This document shows positions 4,675-7,169 of a stretch of 7,169 nucleotides of DNA, one piece after another. Source of the DNA: AM-2324 sp042091035 (GTDB lineage Bacteria > Bacteroidota > Bacteroidia > Chitinophagales > Saprospiraceae); assembly GCA_042091035.1 (NCBI GenBank), contig JBELIG010000167.1, positions 1 to 7,169 on the forward strand, read 5' to 3'. The notes under the pieces are model-generated. The model was given only the letters and a program-made list of their open reading frames with translations. It did not search any database and was not told the DNA's origin. How positions within the stretch are numbered: position 1 is the stretch's first letter; each line of letters opens with the position of its first letter. The position numbers and the translations under genes are program-made.

Positions 4675-7089
4675 ATGAAATTAGCATTACTTGTATTCAT
4701 CCTATTCCCACTAATTTCATTTGCCCAAACAGACCAAAAGCTAATTCCTGAGTTTGAAGTTTCTTCGGGCAAATTAAGTAATATTGTTCCTCAAGTACTT
4801 GAGGAACTGAATCTTACGTATATAATTGGTGCGGTAAATTTACCGAAGCGAAAGGAAATAAGGCAGCATACCTTTATAAATACTTCTGTTCAAGAGATTC
4901 TTGATTATTTATTAGATGGTACTAGATATAGACTGGAATACAGTACTAAGGATCAGACCGTTAGTCTTATAGATCAAAGAATTGTTGATGAAATTACAAT
5001 TACTGGGAGGGTTCAATCTTCCGACTCAGGAGGAGGAATTGTGGATGTTCATGTAACCTCATCGGACAATAAGTATCAAGCCGTAACTGACGAAACTGGT
5101 TTTTATTCGATTCGTGTTCCCAAAACAATAGATTCCCTAATGTTATCTTTTTCCCATATCCAATTTGTAAATGCAAGTGGCTGGGTTCTTATTTCAAATG
5201 CATTTCGTAAAGATAAGATTGTGTATAATAAATTCCTGCGTTTTGCGACGGTAGAAATTGATACTTATATTATACATAAGGAAGCTAAAGATCTACCTGC
5301 ATTGCCGTTCTTTTCAAATAATTCTCTAGAAAAGGTGTTCTTTGGAGTGTCTTTAGATCCTACTCGGTTTTTATTTTTATCTGGGGTGGATCAGTTTTTT
5401 CGCATGGAGGGGGGCATTTCATATAAAGGCTCACCATCAACCACGAATCAATTTCTTCTTGATGGGGAGCGACTGATGGACCCCTTTAAATTAAAGGGGA
5501 GTATCTCTATTTTTGAAGATGAAGTTACAAAAGGACTTAAAATTTATGAGGGAGTTTCGCCAGCACGCTATGAGGGGAGTTCTTTAGTTGTAGATGTGCT
5601 TTCCGAGGATGGTAATGTGTCAGAGCCGAAAAGAACAATAAACTTTTCTGACCAATATTTTTCAGTAACACTTACCGGACCTATAGAAAACAATACCTCT
5701 TCTTATTTTTTGAATTTTAGATCTAGTCTTAGGTTGACAGACTTTAATCGGGACTTCCAGATGCCTAGCTTTTTAAATTCACCTTTTTTTATTCCAACTG
5801 AGTTTACTGAAGTCATTGGTAAGCTCTCGGCTTATGTGAATAGGGACAATATATTTAGTTTCACGACAGCATACAGTGGTGAGGTCATTAAAGATCACCT
5901 TGATCCTCTTCTTTGTATTAGTGATTTAAATCTTGTTGGTATTGAAAATAACGAGTTAAACGTAATTGCTAAATGGGATAACAGAAGCTTTACAAATGTC
6001 AAACTAAATTTATCCGGTTCCTATAAGCATTTTAATAAAAGTATCGCCTTAAGGGAACAAAATAATGCTTTAAGAAATTTTGCTCCCAAGGGACTTCAGG
6101 ACGAAATTAGTTTTAAGGGCGCTGTAGAGCTTGGAGTAAAGAATAATTTAGCATTAATCGCAGGGTTTAGCAATAATTTAGTCTTTTATTCTTATTCAGC
6201 TGATAAGGTTTCATCTATTTTTCAGGACTCTGTGATATATGATTATACAGAACTTTTTAAAAGCTTGGATGGGGAGATCGTTAATAGTCTGTCTGGTTTT
6301 GTTGAATTAAACAGATCCCTCGATAAACTATCATTCTCGTTGGGTCTTCGTTTGACAGACTTGAGTAATTTGAAAGGCTTTAATACACTCGAACCTAGGT
6401 TTATATTTAAGTATAGGCCTAATCTGGATCATTCCAATATTCTTGAGGTTAATTATGGTCGAAACTTAATTACGGAGTATAGTATGTTTAGTAATGATCT
6501 TGAATCTTACAAGGAATATTCTTTCATAGTTACTGCCTTATCAACAGATTCATTGAAAATTGCTCCTTATGTAAGCAATGAGTTGAACGTCAACTATAAA
6601 GTAGTTATTAGGAATAAGTTGTTTTTGGAGTTTGGACACTTTGTAAAGACTTCAAAAAATTTACTGTCGGATGCAAATTCGGACATGACTGAAATTGATC
6701 CAAAGATGATGCCTTTTTATACGATGCTCGGAATATCTGTAAAAGGTGCTATTCAATTAAATGAGGCATGGTATTTTTCTGCATTGTATGCATACAAGGA
6801 TTTTATAAATATTGATAATAGCCTGTCAGCTATTAACTTCAAGTATAAATATGGATTACTTATTCGGAATAAGATTAATAAAAAGATTGGCTTGGTGCTG
6901 AATGTTTTTAATTATAAAGAAGGGTTTACAGATGAGTTTAACGGTCGTGTACTAACTTTTGATTTAGGTATGGAATGGAAAGTAAACAAGCATTACATGT
7001 TAGGGCTTAGTTGTGACTATTCAATTTCTAAGCTCCATCAGTACGGAAATCTCTTGAACTTTGATTTAAAATGTATACTCGAATTCTGA
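4675..7089 (+). CDS. TonB-dependent receptor/transducer-like outer-membrane protein with STN and carboxypeptidase-like regulatory domains
   Basis: This encodes 804 residues. A signal peptide at 1-18 ends in SFAQ. Residues 26-98 form an STN-type domain (secretin/TonB short N-terminal), used by transducers to signal to FecR. Residues 107-190 form a carboxypeptidase-D regulatory-like beta sandwich (ITGRVQ, VTDETGFYSIRVP). A plug spans about 205-312: GGISYKGSPSTTNQFLLDGE followed by SIFEDEVTKGLKIYEGVSPARYEG aligns with the common Bacteroidota plug pattern GG.S.RGGSPDQNLILLDG...SIFN.D....V.LYKGG.PARYGG. From about 320 to the C-terminal Phe804 the alternating aromatic/polar pattern fits an outer-membrane beta barrel. 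No clear TonB box is seen; VEIDTYIIHKEA (193-204) sits where it is expected. The protein probably binds or imports an unknown ligand and signals through the upstream FecR/sigma pair. It lies behind its own terminator and leader. No SusD-like partner is visible before the window ends. Confidence 0.9.
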   Translation: MKLALLVFILFPLISFAQTDQKLIPEFEVSSGKLSNIVPQVLEELNLTYIIGAVNLPKRKEIRQHTFINTSVQEILDYLLDGTRYRLEYSTKDQTVSLIDQRIVDEITITGRVQSSDSGGGIVDVHVTSSDNKYQAVTDETGFYSIRVPKTIDSLMLSFSHIQFVNASGWVLISNAFRKDKIVYNKFLRFATVEIDTYIIHKEAKDLPALPFFSNNSLEKVFFGVSLDPTRFLFLSGVDQFFRMEGGISYKGSPSTTNQFLLDGERLMDPFKLKGSISIFEDEVTKGLKIYEGVSPARYEGSSLVVDVLSEDGNVSEPKRTINFSDQYFSVTLTGPIENNTSSYFLNFRSSLRLTDFNRDFQMPSFLNSPFFIPTEFTEVIGKLSAYVNRDNIFSFTTAYSGEVIKDHLDPLLCISDLNLVGIENNELNVIAKWDNRSFTNVKLNLSGSYKHFNKSIALREQNNALRNFAPKGLQDEISFKGAVELGVKNNLALIAGFSNNLVFYSYSADKVSSIFQDSVIYDYTELFKSLDGEIVNSLSGFVELNRSLDKLSFSLGLRLTDLSNLKGFNTLEPRFIFKYRPNLDHSNILEVNYGRNLITEYSMFSNDLESYKEYSFIVTALSTDSLKIAPYVSNELNVNYKVVIRNKLFLEFGHFVKTSKNLLSDANSDMTEIDPKMMPFYTMLGISVKGAIQLNEAWYFSALYAYKDFINIDNSLSAINFKYKYGLLIRNKINKKIGLVLNVFNYKEGFTDEFNGRVLTFDLGMEWKVNKHYMLGLSCDYSISKLHQYGNLLNFDLKCILEF

Positions 7090-7114
7090 CTTTGCCTTCG
7101 AATAGGTCTTTTTC

Positions 7115-7148
7115 AAGACATTAAATATTTTTTTTATATGTCTTTTTT
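7115..7148 (+). terminator. Weak candidate terminator after the receptor gene
   Basis: AAGACAT (7115-7121) and ATGTCTT (7138-7144) can pair over 7 bp across a 16-nt, mostly A/T loop, and a T run continues to 7148. It begins 25 nt after the receptor stop codon. The stem has only two G:C pairs and a long loop, so it may not terminate well, and transcription may continue into a gene to the right. Confidence 0.3.
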
Positions 7149-7169
7149 ATTACCCATGAAAAATAATGT

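Noticed and set aside
7156..7169. ATGAAAAATAATGT at the right edge as the start of another gene
   Set aside because: Only four complete codons are visible and the leader shows no decisive signal. It could be the next gene of the cassette, but the sequence cannot support it.
1..7169. CRISPR arrays, tRNA or rRNA genes, insertion sequences, attachment sites
   Set aside because: Reading both strands by eye I saw no regularly spaced direct repeats, no tRNA cloverleaf, no transposase and no terminal inverted repeats.

Overview
The window looks like AT-rich chromosomal DNA of a member of the Bacteroidota, possibly a Cytophagales-type bacterium (the finer placement is a guess). Four observations point there. 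An ECF sigma factor is followed by a FecR-type anti-sigma factor and then a TonB-dependent outer-membrane protein with an STN domain and a carboxypeptidase-like regulatory domain. The signal peptides end in 'AQ'. Starts lack Shine-Dalgarno sequences and lie in A/T-rich leaders. One small exported protein resembles the C-terminal domain of SprE/PorW-type proteins.

Layout. Positions 1-683 (+) hold the 3' part of an alpha/beta hydrolase gene. It converges, with a 3-nt gap, on a small exported protein at 687-1127 (-). A strong hairpin terminator (1141-1176) separates that gene from a complete sodium:alanine/glycine symporter gene of the AGCS family (1197-2717, -). A 205-bp divergent intergenic region follows. 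The rightward cell-surface-signalling cassette is then ECF sigma factor (2923-3555), FecR-like anti-sigma factor (3597-4559), a bidirectional hairpin terminator (4573-4605), a short leader, and an 804-aa TonB-dependent receptor-like protein (4675-7089). The last 80 bases are A/T-rich with at most a weak terminator.

How the genes would work together. By the known logic of such cassettes, ligand engagement of the outer-membrane protein would be relayed through its periplasmic STN domain to the FecR protein in the inner membrane. That would release the ECF sigma factor to transcribe target genes, plausibly including the receptor gene, which here sits behind its own terminator and leader. The ligand cannot be told from the sequence. 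The hydrolase, the small exported protein and the symporter have no evident link to the cassette.

Nothing here is clearly a new system. The points most worth a second look are: an apparent one-base frame disruption at the 5' end of the anti-sigma gene; the stand-alone SprE/PorW-C-terminal-like exported protein with a terminator hairpin 13 nt before its start codon; and the divergent plug and unrecognisable TonB box of the receptor.
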